Positions 21,731 to 33,320 of a stretch of 64,000 nucleotides of DNA are shown here, one piece after another. The stretch covers positions 143,930,744 to 143,994,743 of the forward strand of contig NC_058521.1 in NCBI RefSeq assembly GCF_904849725.1, written 5' to 3'. Both the position numbers and the translations under genes were made by a program. Under the pieces are notes generated by a model. That model worked only from the letters and a program-made list of their open reading frames with translations, had not been told where the DNA came from and ran no database searches. Origin of the DNA: Hordeum vulgare subsp. vulgare (Eukaryota; Streptophyta; Magnoliopsida; Poales; Poaceae). Numbering within the stretch: the stretch's first letter is position 1; each line of letters starts with the position of its first letter.

Positions 21731-21990
21731 CACTATTAGGAAAAAGGTTAGCTGTAGCGCTGGTTTTGAGGATAGCAGTAGCGGGCACCCGTGCTACTCC
21801 TACCACACTACAGCTAATTTGTAGCAGTAGTGTGGGATGGTGCGCACTACTACTATACTTACGTATCAATAGTGTCGGTTGGTCCAATGGTACTCGCAGC
21901 TGAGTTAGCATTAACGCGCTTTCGTAAACAGCAATACTGAGTAGCGAGCTTTTAGAAACCACGCTACTACTAAACGAGCATATTTTTATA
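21731..21990 (+). repeat. CACTA left terminal and subterminal repeats
   Basis: Terminal CACTATTAGG, then repeated short motifs: GCAGTAGCGGGC, GTAGCAGTAGTG, CACTACTACTAT, CGCTACTACTAA, in both orientations. Such arrays are where CACTA transposases bind in known families. Confidence 0.65.
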
Positions 21991-22066
21991 TATATTTATA
22001 TTGTATTTACACATAGTTATACATATTAATATACAACATCAATAATAATTGTGCAAAAAGCAACAT

Positions 22067-22187
22067 TTAGATTAAAGTGGACGGGTGCAAGTGATCAAGT
22101 TGAATTAGAGAAAAATATGGTGTTGCGAATAGCAACATCATATTTTCCTCTAATTCAACTTGGTCACTTGCATCCACTTTAATCTAA
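22067..22187. repeat. Long near-perfect hairpin inside CACTA
   Basis: Left arm 22067-22126, loop GAATA, right arm 22132-22187. The arms pair over about 56 positions with a 4-nt bulge and three mismatches. It could be a foldback insertion or a small-RNA precursor. No TA/TAA target duplication is evident. Confidence 0.7.
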
Positions 22188-22199
22188 TATATGTCATAT

Positions 22200-22303
22200 A
22201 ACTTATCATCCTTTTAATCATATAATAACTCATCATCCTCTTAATCATCTAACAGCTCATCATCCCCTTAATCATCTAACAACTAATCATCATTTTAATC
22301 ACA
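22200..22303 (+). repeat. Four copies of a 27-bp tandem repeat
   Basis: Units of the form ACTCATCATCCTCTTAATCA followed by TCTAACA, four adjacent copies that drift by a few bases. Confidence 0.7.
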
Positions 22304-23040
22304 CCAAGTTAAAATGTCATAAAATGGAAAATCTCCATAAGCATCATAATATTAATCTATAATACTAAGTTAATATATGTCATATAAAACCAGAAAAACT
22401 CCTCTCATAGGACCTAGTCCTCTCTCCTAGGTAAAATGTCTTAAAATAGAATAACACTGTCTCCATGATGAAGCAAAGAGATTCAACGGTCTCCAACTTG
22501 TGACTTTCGATCCTTCTTTATTTCTCCCCATGCTTCGATTTGGAGTTTTTCCTGGGGTTTGTGCTCAATCGAGTGTGGATAAGCGAAATGGGCCCTCGTA
22601 GAGCTTTTAATTGTCATATTACCTTTGCCATGCATCAACGGAGGCACCCGAGCATTTGGCAGTTTCTGTTGAAGAACATAATAGTAGCTTAGTTAACAAT
22701 GTAGTTTACATAATAGTAGCATAATTAGCAATATAATTTACGTAAAAGTAGGGTAGTTACGAACTCTTACCTATATATTTGCGCAAATGCCATCATTCCT
22801 CAACTTATGCACTAGTGGCATGTATAATGTATAATTTGGGCCAGATCCATTATACATGTTGTCCTTAGCACACATGACACTATTAACAAAGGTGATAAGA
22901 ACATCCTTCTCCTCCCAAATTATATGTGATCCATAAGTTTAGTGTGTCTTGTCTACTACCTTATGTGTTTCACTCGAAGACAGGAAATAAGATGTGAATT
23001 ATAAATAACCAAGCCTAGTATGGGTGAACACCAACTATTT
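22304..23040. other. CACTA interior without recognisable gene
   Basis: AT-rich, with short repeated GTAGCATAATTAGCAATA-like phrases near 22680-22750. I see no conserved coding sequence. It may hold introns or downstream sequence of the B3-like remnant to its right. Confidence 0.4.
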
Positions 23041-23600
23041 TTAAATAAAAGTACAAATTACTTGATAAATATGGTTTATAAAATCACATCGAGGTAAAAC
23101 TGAAAGCATATCGACATCAACCCAAATGTTGATATTACCTTCAATATCATCATGAGGACGAATATCAAGGTTATTTCCATATCCTCCTGAAATCCATATG
23201 CCTTTCCTAAAGCTTCCCAATTTGAGCAACCAAAATGCGAGTAATTATCTACATTGTATAGTTTAACCCAAAATGTGAAGCCATGTTCAGTCCTCACGTG
23301 AGCTCTCCTTGTCTCCATATTCAACATTTCTTGGAAACCGAGCTTCTCCAAGACATACTGTCTTGCATGGCACGGGATGCGGTAGTTGAATTGTGGAAAA
23401 CGAGAATTACACGTTGAAGCAAAGAAACACAAGTAATGAGTAATTACAAAAAACTAATTGTCATTGTTGCATACCATCAAAACATCAGAGGTCTCGTCAA
23501 GCTTGATTGTGAGGAACCCGTCCTTCCGAGGTGAGGCATGTCGCACAGTCCGTGATCTTCGCCGCAAAAATCACATTCAAGGATCCCCCCATCATCAGAC
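23041..23600 (-). pseudogene. Fragment of a B3-like DNA-binding protein gene
   Basis: Minus-strand pieces read RIPCHARQYVLEKLGF, FTFWVKLYNVDN and NWEALGKAYGFQEDMEI, the layout of a plant B3 fold (a strand pair, then a W..F/L..GD-type end), and in another frame INIWVDVDMLSVLPRC. The second piece recalls the tail of uncharacterised grass B3-like proteins. The frame changes between about 23100 and 23200. Further upstream (23510-23600) a frame reads GGILECDFCGEDHGLCDM, a cysteine/histidine-rich stretch. An intron-like stretch separates the two. Such host-like genes are carried by some CACTA elements. Damaged; exact family uncertain. Confidence 0.4.
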
Positions 23601-23807
23601 ATTTCATGTGTTCATGATTCAAAGAATTAAAATCAATGATAATTATGCCAGAAAGTATTCAGCATGGGTTGGGTTTCAGTCTGTCGAGGCTTTCCTTGAA
23701 AAACTCTCGTATCTCATGGTTTACATGGTGCACAGTCTCTCACACTAATATGATGGTGTATGTTGGTGGACACTCCCTCACACTAATATTCCAATCATCA
23801 GTGATGT

Positions 23808-25342
23808 TGATAACCCACAAGTATAGGGGATCAATTGTAGCCTTTCTCGATAAGTAAGAGTGTTGAACCCAACGAGGAGCTAAAGGTAGGAAAAATATTC
23901 CCTCAAGTTCTATCGACCACCGATACAACTCTACGCACACTTTACGTTCGCTTTACCTAGAACAAGTATGAAACTAGAAGTACTTTGTAGGTGATAGGAT
24001 AGGTTTGCAAGAAAAGGAAGAACACGAAAATAAAAACTAGGGGCTGGTTAGATAAAGAAACAATTACGTTAGTTTAACGAGTGTGGAGAAGTGGCGCTAG
24101 GTGTTGCAGAATTGTCCCTAAGCAATTGACTATGTTACTAGACAAATAGCAAGTTTTATGTGGGAGAGGCCACTGCTAGCATGCCATCCCTTACTAGGAA
24201 TTCTATGCACTTATGATTGGAACTATTAGCAAGCATCTGCAACTACTAACGTTCATTAAGGTAAAACCCAACCATAGCAATAATATATATTGGCCCCCCT
24301 TCAATCACGTATGCATCAATTTCTATGCTAGGCTGAAGCTTCTGTCACCCTTGCCCTCCAATACATAGTCCTATCAACATACTACTAACCCTATGATGTG
24401 ATCCACGCGCGCGCGCTCATATGATAGGCACCAAAGGACAGCAACATAACCACAAGCAAATTAAACCAATCATAGCAATTCATCAATCACCGATAGGACA
24501 ACGAAAATCTACTCAGACATCATAGGATGGCAACACATCATTGGATAATAATATGAAGCATAAAGCACCATGTTCAAGTAGAGGGTATAGCGGTTGCGGG
24601 AGAGTGTACCGCTGAATATAGATGAGGGAAGGTGATGAAGGTGTTGGTGAAGATGAAGGAGGTGTTGGTGTAGATCGCCGTCACACGATGATGTCCCGGG
24701 CGGCGTTCTGACGCCGCCGGGAGAGAGGGGGAGAGAGCCCCCCTTCTTCTTCTTCTTACTTGACCTCCTCCCTAGATGGGAGAAGGGTTTCCCCTCTGGT
24801 CCATGGTCTCCATGGCGGCGGAGAGGCAAGAGCCCCTCCGAGATTGGATCTCTCTCTTTGTGTCCATCTCTTTCTGTGCTCTCTGATTCTGGCCTTTCAC
24901 CGTTTCTTAAATTCCTGGAGATCCGTAACTCCGATTGAGGTGTCCTTTTAACACGATTTTCTTCCGGATATTATCTTTGTTGCGGCGAAAGAAGGGCCCC
25001 AACCGCCTTACGGACTGGTCACAAGCCTGTCAGGCGCGCCTGGGGGGTAGGGCGCGCCTCCTCGGCTTGTGACCCCCTCGGGCATCGTTTCGCGTTGATT
25101 CTTCTTCCCAAAAATCATAAATATTCCATAAAAAATCACTGTAGGTTTTTTATTGTGTTTGGACTTCGTTTGGTATGGATATTCTGCGAAACAAAAAACA
25201 TGCAACAAACAGGAACTGGCACTGAGCACTGGATCAATATGTTAGTCCCAAAAATAGTATAAAAAGTTGCCAAAAGTATATGAAAGTTGTAGAATATTGG
25301 CATGAAACAATCAAAAATTATAGATACGATGGAGACGTATCA
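23808..25342 (-). repeat. 3' LTR of element D
   Basis: 1535 bp, plus-strand ends TGATAACCCACAAG and GAGACGTATCA, followed by the reverse PPT GCATCCCCAAGCTT (25343-25356). GC-rich stem with arms GTCACAAGCC (about 25018) and GGCTTGTGAC (ending about 25074). A CGCGCGCGC tract lies at about 24411. Confidence 0.88.
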
Positions 25343-27019
25343 GCATCCCCAAGCTTAATTCCTGCTCGTCCTCGAATAGGTAAATGATAAAAAAGATAAT
25401 TTTTTATGTGGAAAGCTACCTAGCATAATCTTGATCATATAATATAATCATGGCATGAATACTAAACACGAGTGATTCGAAGCAATAGTCTATCATTTGA
25501 CATAAAGACAATAATATTTCAAGCATACTAACAAAGCAATCATGTCTTCTCAAAATACCATGGCCAAAGAAAGTTATCCCTACAAAATCATATAGTCTGG
25601 CTATGCTCCATCTTCCCCACACAATGTATTTAAATCATGCACAACCCCAGTTTTAGCCAAGCAATTGTTTCATACTTTAGTGTTCTCAAACTTTTTCAAC
25701 TTTCACTCAATACATGAGCGTGAGCCATGGACATAGCACTATAGGTGGAATAGAATATGGTGGTTGTGGAGAAGACAAAAAGGAGGAGATAGTCTCACAC
25801 CAACTAGGCGTATCAACGGGCTATGGAGATGCCCATCAATAGATATTAATGTGAGTGAGTAGGGATTGCCATGCAAGAGATGCACACGAGCTATAAGTGT
25901 ATGAAAGCTCAAAAAACACTAAGTGGGTGTGCATCAAACTTGCTTGCTCACGAAGAACTAGGTCAATTTGAGGAAGCCCATCATTGGAATATACAAGCCA
26001 AGTTTTATAATGAAATTCCCACTAGTATATGAAAGTGACAATATATGAGACTCTCTGTCATGAAGATCATGGTGCTACTTTGAAGCATAAGTGTGGTAAA
26101 GGATAGTAGCATTGTCCCTTCTCTCTTTTCTCTCATTTTTTTCTTCTTTTTTTTGGTGGGCTTCTTTGGCCTCTCTTTTTTTTATTTGGGCTTCATTGGC
26201 CTCTTTTATTACTTCCTCACATGGGATGATGCTCTAATAATGATGATCATCACACTTTTATTTACTTACAACTCGATATTTAGAACAAAGAATGACTCTA
26301 TATGAATGCCTCCGGTGGTGTACCGGAATGTGCAATGATCTAGCGTAGCAATGACATCAAAAAACGGACAAGCCATGAAAACATCATGCTAGCTATCTTA
26401 CGATCATGCAAAGCAATATGATAATGATGGTGCGTGTCATAATAAATGGAATGATGGAAGTTGCATGGCAATATATCTCGGAATGGGTATGGAAATGCCA
26501 TAATAGGTAGGTATGGTGGCTGTTTTGAGGAAGGGTATATGGTGGTTGTAATGCACCGGCGAAAGTTGTGCGGTACTAGAGAGTCTAGGAATGGTGGAAG
26601 GGTGAGAGTGCGTATAATCCATGGACTCAACATTAGTCATAAAGAACTCACATACTTATTGCAAAAGTCTATTAGTCATCGAAACAAGGTACTACACACA
26701 TGCTCCCAGGGGAAGGGTTGGTAGGAGTTAACCATCGCGCGATCCTGACGTCCACACAAAGGAGGACAATCAATAAATAAATCATGCTCCGACTTCGTCA
26801 CATAACGGTTCACCATACGTGCATGCTACGGGAATCACAAACCTTAACACAAGTATTTCTACGAATACACAATTACTCACTAGCATGACTCTAATATCAC
26901 ATCTTCATGTTGCAAAACTATTGCAAGGAATCAAACATATCATATTCAGTGATCTACAGGTTTTATGTAGGATTTTATGACTAACCATGTGAATGACCAA
27001 CTCCTGTTAACTCTCTAAA

Positions 27020-27230
27020 TAGGTATAAGTGAAGCATGAGAGTTTAATTCTTTATACAAAAGATATGCCCCGCTCTAACAAATATAAGTGAAGCAAACGA
27101 GCATTCTACAAATGGCGGTTTTCTATGTGTAGGGAAACAGGCAATCCAAACTTCAAATGATATAAGTGAAGCACATGAAGCATTCTAAAGCCATACTCAA
27201 AATATATAAGTGAAGTGCAAAGAGCATTCT
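27020..27230 (-). repeat. TTATAT repeat units in D 3' region
   Basis: Four copies of a TATAAGTGAAGCA-centred unit on the plus strand at about 27024, 27082, 27161 and 27205, spaced 40-80 bp. The equivalent plus-sense unit, GCTTCACTTATAT, occurs three times in A (41151-41275), and variants occur in F. Confidence 0.65.
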
Positions 27231-27379
27231 ATAAATCAACCAAGGACTATCTCATACCAGCATGGTGCATAAAAGAAAAAGGAAAAATAAACACAAAAGA
27301 CGCTCCAAGCATTTGCACATATCATGTGACGAATAAAAATTTAGCTCCGAGTAAAATTACCGATAGATTGTAGACGAAA

Positions 27380-27468
27380 GAGGAGATGCCTTACGGGGCA
27401 TCCCCAAGCTTAGAAGCTTGAGTCTTCCATGAATATTACCTTGGGGTGCCTCGGGAATCCCCAAGCTT
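27380..27468 (-). other. Twin hairpin sites in D 3' region
   Basis: GCATCCCCAAGCTT at 27398-27411 and GAATCCCCAAGCTT at 27455-27468, the reverse complement of the PPT core, each facing an imperfect GGGATGCC or GGGGTGCC arm. Confidence 0.6.
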
Positions 27469-28211
27469 AGGCTATTGCCTCTCCTTATTCCTTCATCCAT
27501 CGTGGTCTCACCCAAAACTTGAAAACTTCAATCACACAAAACTCAACAGTTCGTGAGATCCGTTAGTATAATAAAGTAAATCACCACTTTAAGTACTGTT
27601 GTGAACTCATTCCAGATTCATATTAGCATTATATCTACTGTAATACAACTTCACCATGGTTCATCCCCCCCGATACGACCCATAGATCCATCAAAATAAG
27701 AGAACAATGCATAGAAAATAGAATCTGTCAAAAACAGAAAAGTCTGTAGTAATCTGAACATTTACCATACTTCTGATACTCCAAAAATTCTGAACAATTA
27801 TGACAATTAGGGCAATTTCCATATCAGTCAGCAGAAAAACGAATCAACTCAAAATATATTTCTGGATAGGAATTAAAAATAATTTCGTGAGCACAAAGTT
27901 TCTGTCTTTTTTCAGCATGATCAAACAACTATCACCCAAACTAATCATAAAGGATTTACTTGGCCCATAATTTTTATAATACAATGGAATTTTACAAGGG
28001 GATAATTATTTTTGCGAGAAACTTCCATGAAAAATTCTACATTTTTTCCATGAGCATGAACACAAGTGTTCAAGGTCGACCCTCACTTCTGCAATGCATC
28101 ACCTTTCAATCGCTTCTCTTTTTGAAAAAGTTTTAAGTTCCCCTCTGTATTTTTATGTTTTTAAACTATATAAAAGCACTCAAAAGAAATAAATGACTCT
28201 CTAAAACTTCC

Positions 28212-28259
28212 GGGTTGTCTCCCAGGCAGCGCTTTCTTTAAAGCCATTAAACTAGGCAT
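28212..28259 (-). promoter_or_regulatory. Conserved post-ORF box (element D copy)
   Basis: Minus strand: GCCTAGTTTAATGGC, TTTAAAGAAAGCGC, then GGGAGACAACCC. The right half has lost the TTGTT of the other copies (GCCTGGGAG instead). It lies about 180 nt after the 391-aa ORF. Confidence 0.55.
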
Positions 28260-28440
28260 AAAGTGCTCAAGTAATGGGTCCACCCGGATCCCAAGGTATA
28301 TCAAAGCTAATTTTAATTAACAATGATTTGTAATTTAGTAGTGAGAACAAGGTAACATATATCATGCAATGACAAAGTCTAACTCTCTTCCTATGCATTG
28401 GCATGTCATAAAAGAACAATTCATGCACATCAAGTAAAGG

Positions 28441-29616
28441 TCAATACATAGCATAAGCAGTTTCTTGCAATTTTATCATATTGGAAACATAGAGAGGTGG
28501 AGATGTAGTTCCTCTCTCATAATAATTGCAAGTAGGAGCAGCAAGCACATTTATATTATATTCATCAAAATCATCATGTGTAATAGTAGAAGGCAACCCA
28601 TCTATGTAATCCCTAATAAGAGCAAACTTCTCTGATATAGTGTAGTTGGAAGAGTTCAAAAAGATAATAGGACTATCATAAGTGGGTGCGATAGCAACAA
28701 TTTCATGTTTAACATAAGGAACTATAGAAAGTTCATCTTCATAAGCATCATTCATATTGGCATCATGGCCACAAGCATAGCAAGCATCAAGTTCATCAAA
28801 AAGGGATATTTCAAACGAATCCAAGGGATCATAGCAATCAACATAGCATTCATCCTTCGGTAAGAACGAAGGAGAATTAAACAACGTATGAGTTGAAGAG
28901 TTACTCTCATTAGAAGGTGGGCACGGGTAGCTAGTCCGCTCTTCCTCCTTTTGTTCTTCGCTCTCCTCGTCATCTTTTTCATCTAATGAGCTCACAGTTT
29001 CAGCATTTTCTTCTTCCATAGTTTCCTGCAAAATAGTAGTCTCTTCTTGGGCAGCGTAGACTTTCTCCATAAATCGATCAATATGGGCATTATATTCATA
29101 ATTAGTATAACAATAACGAAGCATAACCAAATTTTTAGATCGGTAAGCAGCATCATCATTATCATCGCACCTTTTAGACAGAGCTTCAATTTCATAAGCA
29201 CCCATAAAAGCAACAAACTCTTCTAGTTGTTCCACATCATAGTAATCATATATACCATTAGCATAAGAAGCCAAGGTTTCATTAACATTAAATTTACAAG
29301 AAAAGGGAAGGTGTTGAGCCTTCATCCTAGAGCAACAATTAATATCATATCTCGAGCATAGCTCCCAAGCATACCATTTCAACATATGAATTTGATCCCA
29401 TAATAGTTTCCATTTTTGAGTCAAGCGATAATCCCTAAAGTATTCACGTTGATCCAACGTGTATCCCGTTATATAATTTAATGGGGTTTTCTCAGGATTA
29501 TTAAAGAAGTGCATAATATTTTCCACATAACGAGCATCGAGGGTTTTAGGAGGTTCCCCATCTCCATGAGTAGCAAGTACACCTAATTTTTTTGGTATTT
29601 CGTGTTCCATATCCAT
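28441..29616 (-). CDS. 391-aa ORF of element D, unknown gag-position protein
   Basis: An intact frame from MDMEHEIPKK (ATG 29614-29616) to TAA-type stop at 28441, placed where Gag should be, 95 nt after the PBS. Residues 1-190 are aromatic-rich (QKWKLLWDQIHMLKWYAWEL), about 205-240 is a strongly acidic glutamate/aspartate run, and the C-terminus reads NYYERGTTSPP and MIKLQETAYAMY. The NYYERG..IKL arrangement recurs near the C-terminus of the otherwise different ORF of element A. No zinc knuckle, protease or enzyme motif. Function unknown; a Gag-like or accessory role is inferred from position only. Confidence 0.6.
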   Translation of the reverse strand: MDMEHEIPKKLGVLATHGDGEPPKTLDARYVENIMHFFNNPEKTPLNYITGYTLDQREYFRDYRLTQKWKLLWDQIHMLKWYAWELCSRYDINCCSRMKAQHLPFSCKFNVNETLASYANGIYDYYDVEQLEEFVAFMGAYEIEALSKRCDDNDDAAYRSKNLVMLRYCYTNYEYNAHIDRFMEKVYAAQEETTILQETMEEENAETVSSLDEKDDEESEEQKEEERTSYPCPPSNESNSSTHTLFNSPSFLPKDECYVDCYDPLDSFEISLFDELDACYACGHDANMNDAYEDELSIVPYVKHEIVAIAPTYDSPIIFLNSSNYTISEKFALIRDYIDGLPSTITHDDFDEYNINVLAAPTCNYYERGTTSPPLYVSNMIKLQETAYAMY

Positions 29617-29710
29617 AACTAAAGATAGAGAACAACTTAGAACAACAAATAAATCTACTTAGTGATAAAGCAAACAAGCACACACGAGAATATTCACCCC
29701 ACTCTATTGC

Positions 29711-29728
29711 TCCCTCGCAATGGCGCCA
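29711..29728 (-). other. Mutated primer-binding site of element D
   Basis: TCCCTCGCAATGGCGCCA, three mismatches to the tRNA-Asp 3' end, but the GGCGCCA that pairs with the primer tip is intact. 11 nt from the LTR at 29740. Confidence 0.7.
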
Positions 29729-29739
29729 GAAAAAGGTGT

Positions 29740-32700
29740 TGATAACCCACAAGTATAGGGGATCAATTGTAGCCTTTCCCAATAAGTAAGAGTGTCGAAC
29801 CCAACGAGGAGCTAAAGGTAGGACAAATATTCCCTCAAGTTCTATCGACCACCGATACAACTCTACGCACACTCTACGTTCGCTTTACCTAGAACAAGTA
29901 TGAAACTAGAAGTACTTTGTAGGAGTGAGGATAGGTTTGCAAGAAAAGAAAGAACGTGTAAATAAAACTAGGGGCTGGTTAGATAAAGAAACAATTACGT
30001 TAGTTTAACGAGTGTGGAAAAGTGGTGGTAGGAGTTGCGGAATTGTCCCTAAGTAATTGACTACGTTACTAGACCGATAGCATGTTTTATGTGGGAGAGG
30101 CCACTGTTAGCATGTCATCCCTTACTTGGAATTCTATGCAATTATGATTGGAACTATTAGCAAGCATCCGCAACTACTAATATTCATTAAGGTAAAACCC
30201 AACCATAGCAATAACATATATTGCTCCCCCTTCAATCCCGTATGCATCAATTTCTATGCTAGGCTGAAGCTTCTGTCACCCTTGCCCTCCAATACATAGT
30301 CCTATCAACATACTACTAACCCTATGGTGTGGTCCACGCGCGCTCTCATATGATGGGCACCAAAGGACAGCAACATAACCACAAGAAAATTAAACCAATC
30401 ATAGCAATTCATCAATCACCGATAGGACAACGAAAATCTACTCACACATCATAGGATGGCAACGCATCATTGGATAATAATATGAAGCATAAAGCATCAT
30501 GTTCAAGTAGAGGGTACAGCGGGTTGCGGGAGAGTGGACGCTGAATATAGATGGGGAAAGGTGATGGAGGTGTTGGTGAAGATGACAGAGGTGTTGGTGT
30601 AGATCGCCGTCACACGATGATGTCCCGGGCGGCGTTCTGGCGCCGCCGGGAGAGAGGGGGAGAGAGCCCTGCTACCTCAAAAAGATCCCCAGCAGCGGGC
30701 TGGAAATACTTCTGATTGTTCTGCTGTGTATCCCTGGCAACGGCGCTAGGAAGTAGTTGTGTCGACGGCACCAGGAATCCTTCAGCTACGGCTACGCCTT
30801 AAGGGACTTCCTAGGAAAGTATGCAAAGGATTTCCCTCGTGGCCTTGGAGCCTTGCGTTGGTGTTCCCTCGAAGCAGAAAGGGTGATGTAGCACAGCGAC
30901 TGTAAGTATTTCCCTCAGTTTGAGAACCAAGGTATCAATCCGGCGGAAGAGTATCTCAAGATCCTGCACAAACACAAAAGCTTGCACCCAACGCTATGAA
31001 GGGGATGTCAATCCCTTATAGATTGTTTGCCAAGTGAGAACTAAAAGCAACAAAGTAACAAAGCAAAGTAAAAGCGGAGATGTAAACGATGGATGTGAAT
31101 AGACCCGGGGGACGTAGTGTTTACTAGTGGCTTCTCTCATGAAAGCAAGTAGACGGTGGGTGAACAAATTACTGTCGAGCAATTGATAGAACTGTGCAGA
31201 GTCGTGACGATATCTATGCAATGATTATTTCTATAGGCATCACGTCCGAAACAAGTAGACGGATACTTTCTGCATCTACTACTATTACTCCACACGTCGA
31301 CTGCTATCTAGCATGCATCTAGTGTATTAAGTCCATAAGAACAGAGTAACGCCTTAAGCAAGATGACATGATGTAGAGGGATAATCTCAAACCAATGATA
31401 AAAACCCCATCTTTTTACCCTTGATGGCAACTGCTTGATGTGTGCCTTGCTGCCCCTACTGTCACTGGTAAAGGTCACCACATGGCAGAACCCAAAACAA
31501 AGCACTTCTCCCATTGCAAGAATCATAGATCTAGTTGGCCAAACAAAACCCAATACTCGGAGAGACTTACAAGGATATCAAATCATGCATATAAGAAATC
31601 AGCAAAGACTCAAATATATATCATAGATAATCTGATCACAAGTCCACAATTCATTGGATCTCGACAAACACACCGCCAAAGAAGATTACATCGGATAGAT
31701 CTCCATGAAGATCATGGAGAACTTTGTATTGAAGATCCAAGAGAGAGAAGAAGCCATCTAGCTACTAACTACGGACCCGTAGGTCTGAAGTGACCTACTC
31801 ACGAGTCATTGGAGGGGCGATGATGATGATGAAGAAGCCCTCCACGTCCAAAGTCCCCTCCGGCAGGGTGCCGGGAAGGGTCTCCAGATGAGATCTCGCG
31901 GAAATCGAAGCTTGCGGCGGCGGAAAACTATTTTCTAGGCTCCCTTGATTTTTTGTGGAATATTTGGGAATATATAGGCGCAAGATCTAGGTCAGGGGGA
32001 GGCCAGGGTTGCCACAAGCTTGCCCACTGCCGCCACCCCCTGGTGGCGTGGTGGGAGCTTGTGGGCTTCCTGGGGCCCACCTGGCTTGGCCCAAAGGCTC
32101 CCTGGTCTTCTTTCGTTCGGGAAAAAATCATTTCGGGGTTTTTATTCCGTTTGGACTCCGTTCCAAAATCAGATCTGAAAAGAGTCAAAAACACGGAAAA
32201 AATAGGAACTGGCACTTGGCACTAAATTAATAAGTTAGTCCCAAAAAGATATAAAAAGGTACATAAAACATGCAAAGAAGGCAAGATAACAGCGTGCAAC
32301 CATCAAAAATTATAGATACGTTTGAGACGTATCAAGCATCCCCAAGCTTAACTCCTACTCGCCCTTGAGTAGGGAAGTGATAAGAATGAACTTTTGATGC
32401 TTTCATGCTACCTAGCATAGGTGTCCTTTGTAATTCCTCTTATGTGACGTGAATGTTCAGATCCATTAGATTCAAAACAATAGTTTGCTATTGACGTGGA
32501 AACAATAATAATTCAAGCAAACTAGCAAGGTAATCATGAACTTTCAAAATAACAAGGCCAAAAGAAAGTTATCCCTACAAAAGCATATAGTATGGCACTG
32601 AATTAATAAGTTAATCCCAAAAAGATATAAAAAGGTACATAAAACATACAAAGAAGGCAAGATAACATCGTGAAACCATCAAAAATTATAGATACGTTTG

Positions 32701-33315
32701 AGACGTATCAAGCCCCCCTTCTTCTTCTTCTTCCTTGAACTCCTCCCTAGATGGGAGAAGGGTTTCCCCTCTGGTCCATGGTCTCCATGGCGGCGGAGAG
32801 GTGAGAGCCCCTCCGAGATTGGATCTCTCTCTCTGTGTCCTTCTGTTTCTGCCTCTCTGATTTTGGCCTTTCACTGTTTCTTAAATTCCCGAAGATCCGT
32901 AACTCCGATTGAGGTGTCCTTTTAACACGATTTTCTTCCGGATATTACCTTTCTTGCGGCGAAAGAAGGGCCCCAAACGCCTTAGGGATTGGTCACAAGC
33001 CTGCCAGGCACGCCTGGGGGGTAGGGCGCGCCTCCTGTGCTTGTGACCCCCTCAGGCATCGTTTCGCGTTGATTCTTCTTCCCAAAAATCATAAATATTC
33101 CATAAAAAATCACCGTAGGTTTTTTATGGCGTTTGGACTTCGTTTGGTATGGATATTCTACGAAACAAAAACATGCAACAAATAGGAACTGGCACTGGGT
33201 ACTCGATCAATATGTTAGTCCCAAAAATAGTATAAAAAGGTGCCAAACGTATATGAAAGTTGTAGAATATTGGCATGAAACAATCAAGTATTATAGATAC
33301 GATGGAGACGTATCA
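29740..33315 (-). repeat. 5' LTR of element D, split by E
   Basis: 29740-30669 and 32716-33315 together equal about 1530 bp and match 23808-25342. The break carries a 5-bp AGCCC duplication. GC-rich stem arms are at about 32991-33001 and 33038-33048. Confidence 0.88.
30670..32710 (-). mobile_element. Gypsy element E, deletion remnant
   Basis: Flanked by AGCCC at 30665-30669 and 32711-32715. It has one full LTR (30670-32334), then PPT and 0.26 kb of 3' region (32335 to about 32590), then only the last about 115 bp of a second LTR (to 32710). Everything between was deleted; TGGC is shared at the joint. Its LTR inner end contains three PBS-like stretches (30684-30707, 30731-30750, 30763-30777). 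Confidence 0.85.
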
Positions 33316-33320
33316 GATGC

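Larger units (their letters stand above)
25343..28440 (-). other. 3' region of element D
   Basis: Untranslated region of about 3.1 kb holding, in minus-strand order: the post-ORF box (28259-28212), twin hairpin sites (27468-27380), four TTATAT repeat units (27230-27020), and a distal part collinear with 42060-43030 of A, ending in the PPT. Short frames here are not conserved. Confidence 0.7.
23808..33315 (-). mobile_element. Non-autonomous Gypsy element D (contains E), inserted in CACTA
   Basis: LTRs 23808-25342 and 29740-33315 (the latter interrupted by E). Flanks are GATGT (23803-23807) and GATGC (33316-33320), a target duplication with one change. Minus-strand order: 5' LTR, mutated PBS, 391-aa ORF, long 3' region, PPT, 3' LTR. 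No polymerase genes. By eye the first 250 bp of the LTRs differ at about 11 positions. Confidence 0.88.
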
